Origin: Campylorhamphus procurvoides
Lineage: Eukaryota > Chordata > Aves > Passeriformes > Dendrocolaptidae
Length of the DNA stretch: 64,000 nucleotides
Assembly (NCBI GenBank): GCA_013396655.1
Contig: WBMV01004985.1
Location: 62,001-126,000 of the forward strand
Direction of reading: 5' to 3'
The notes under the pieces were generated by a model, which was not told the DNA's origin, made no database searches, and was given only the letters and a program-made list of their open reading frames with translations. Every line of letters begins with the position of its first letter. Position 1 is the stretch's first letter. Below, piece after piece: positions 62,818 through 64,000 of the stretch. A program made the translations under genes and the position numbers.

Positions 62818-64000
62818 CTGAAAGGTAAGATTATTTGGCATTAGAAAACAATATACAAAACAATTCTGTATTCTAAAAATTAGATTTAAACTCCCCAAAT
62901 TTAGCTTAAACCAATGCATCAAGTGTTACCCTCATAACACCTCTTTTATAAAGATAGAATGAAGATTGGTTCCAAAATGTATTAGCTCTTGTTTCTGAGA
63001 GGTCCCTTCACTCAGATTCTACATCTGAATGTCAGCAGTATAGACTCTATACGCTTAGTTTCACAGCAGTCTAAAACTCAGTGCTGTGAGGAGCTACATC
63101 TAATTCTCCAAGACTAGCTAGAGCCTCTAGTTTTATCAGTGTACCACAGAATGGCAGGAAAGACCTGGGACGAGGTCCTGACATCTGCAACTGTGTCAGT
63201 CACCAAATGAGATCTGCTCATTCTACGTAGCCTTCACGTTGCGTGTGGGGGGAGGTTTGTTGGTTTAGTTTTTTTTTAAAGCGGAGAGGGTGGCACAGTT
63301 TCTTTAAACACTCTGAAAAGCCATGCACAAGCCCCGTGTTCTCCAGCTGAAAGAATTGCTGCATGCTGGCTCCTCTGCTCTGTACTCTCCCCTGCCATGG
63401 CCAGGCCATTAGACACTTTGATGAACAGTTTGTTGGGATTAGATTTTCCTTCCCAGTTCTACTTCAGTTTCACACATGGAAGTGTTAAGCTACTTACTGC
63501 TGTGGGAAGTACAAAGTGTTTCTTCAGTTTTTTTGCTCTAATAAGTGAAGCATTCCCACCTGAAATGTCAGGGGAAAGCATGGACTCTTTTGTCACTGCA
63601 GTTTCCAGCCTTCCTGATCTTCCAGCCCTCCATTTTTCTAGCTTTGTCAGAAGGACTAAGTGCACTTGTATTCCTGAGTGGATACATAAATTAACTGCAG
63701 GCAGGGCCGTTCAGAAGCACAGCTGATCAGATGCATTGGAAGATAGCAGCTGTGCTTTCCGTGGCTAATGAAGCACACTATGCTGTCAGTCACTTCTCAA
63801 AGAACATGCAATTCTAAGGGACAGGTCTTCCAGAACTGACTTAAGATTGCTTTAAAATGCACATGCTTGCCTATTCCAGCACTAAGTCTACATGGATTTC
63901 CTACCTGCCATTACTAGTTCATCTTACCATCCCTTATTCTGAGCATTTGCTTTTCTGAAAAATCCTAGTGTTGCTGGTAACACACCAACTGAGTGAATAT
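62818..64000 (-). other. GINM1: GINM1 last intron (partial)
   Basis: Sequence upstream (minus strand) of the terminal exon. No membrane-segment exon of GINM1 was recognised, so this is read as intron reaching the window edge. Confidence 0.55.

Overview
This is vertebrate nuclear DNA, almost certainly from a bird. Genes are split into many short exons with GT-AG introns, the four promoters are CpG-rich, and the interspersed repeats are CR1 LINE 3' ends plus an LTR family with TG...CA ends. The encoded proteins align closely with recalled human sequences. Gene order is [PCMT1 promoter] - NUP43 - LATS1 - KATNA1 - GINM1, the same as human 6q25.1 read in reverse. A passerine is possible but was not tested.

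Layout: 1-661 is an assembly gap. 662-1000 is a CpG-rich block with three CCAAT boxes, best read as the PCMT1 promoter pointing left, with the gene body in the gap or beyond. NUP43 (+) runs 6397-14181 in 8 coding exons and encodes 374 aa, a WD40 nucleoporin of the Y-complex. Its intron 2 holds an LTR of about 554 bp inside a 570 bp block that occurs twice without difference, separated by a 127 bp GC-rich hairpin piece and single-N joins; this is probably an assembly error. LATS1 (+) has a CpG promoter near 15.6-16.0 kb and a CDS at 20032-35044 in 7 coding exons encoding 1137 aa, the Hippo-pathway kinase, followed by a long 3'UTR. A tRNA-Gly(GCC) gene at 40488-40558 lies directly before the KATNA1 promoter. 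KATNA1 (+) has a CDS at 45348-58572 in 10 coding exons encoding 492 aa, the katanin p60 microtubule-severing ATPase. The last coding exon of GINM1 (-) is at 62709-62817 and faces KATNA1 tail to tail.

All reading frames join correctly across every exon boundary given here, which is the main support for the models. The genes are ordinary conserved housekeeping and signalling genes linked by synteny, not an operon-like system. I found no undescribed molecular system. The most unexplained signal is a possible two-exon small ORF in KATNA1 intron 1 (41382-41439 joined to 42267-42391), which has codon-biased sequence, a strong Kozak context and matching splice sites, and which I cannot assign to any family.
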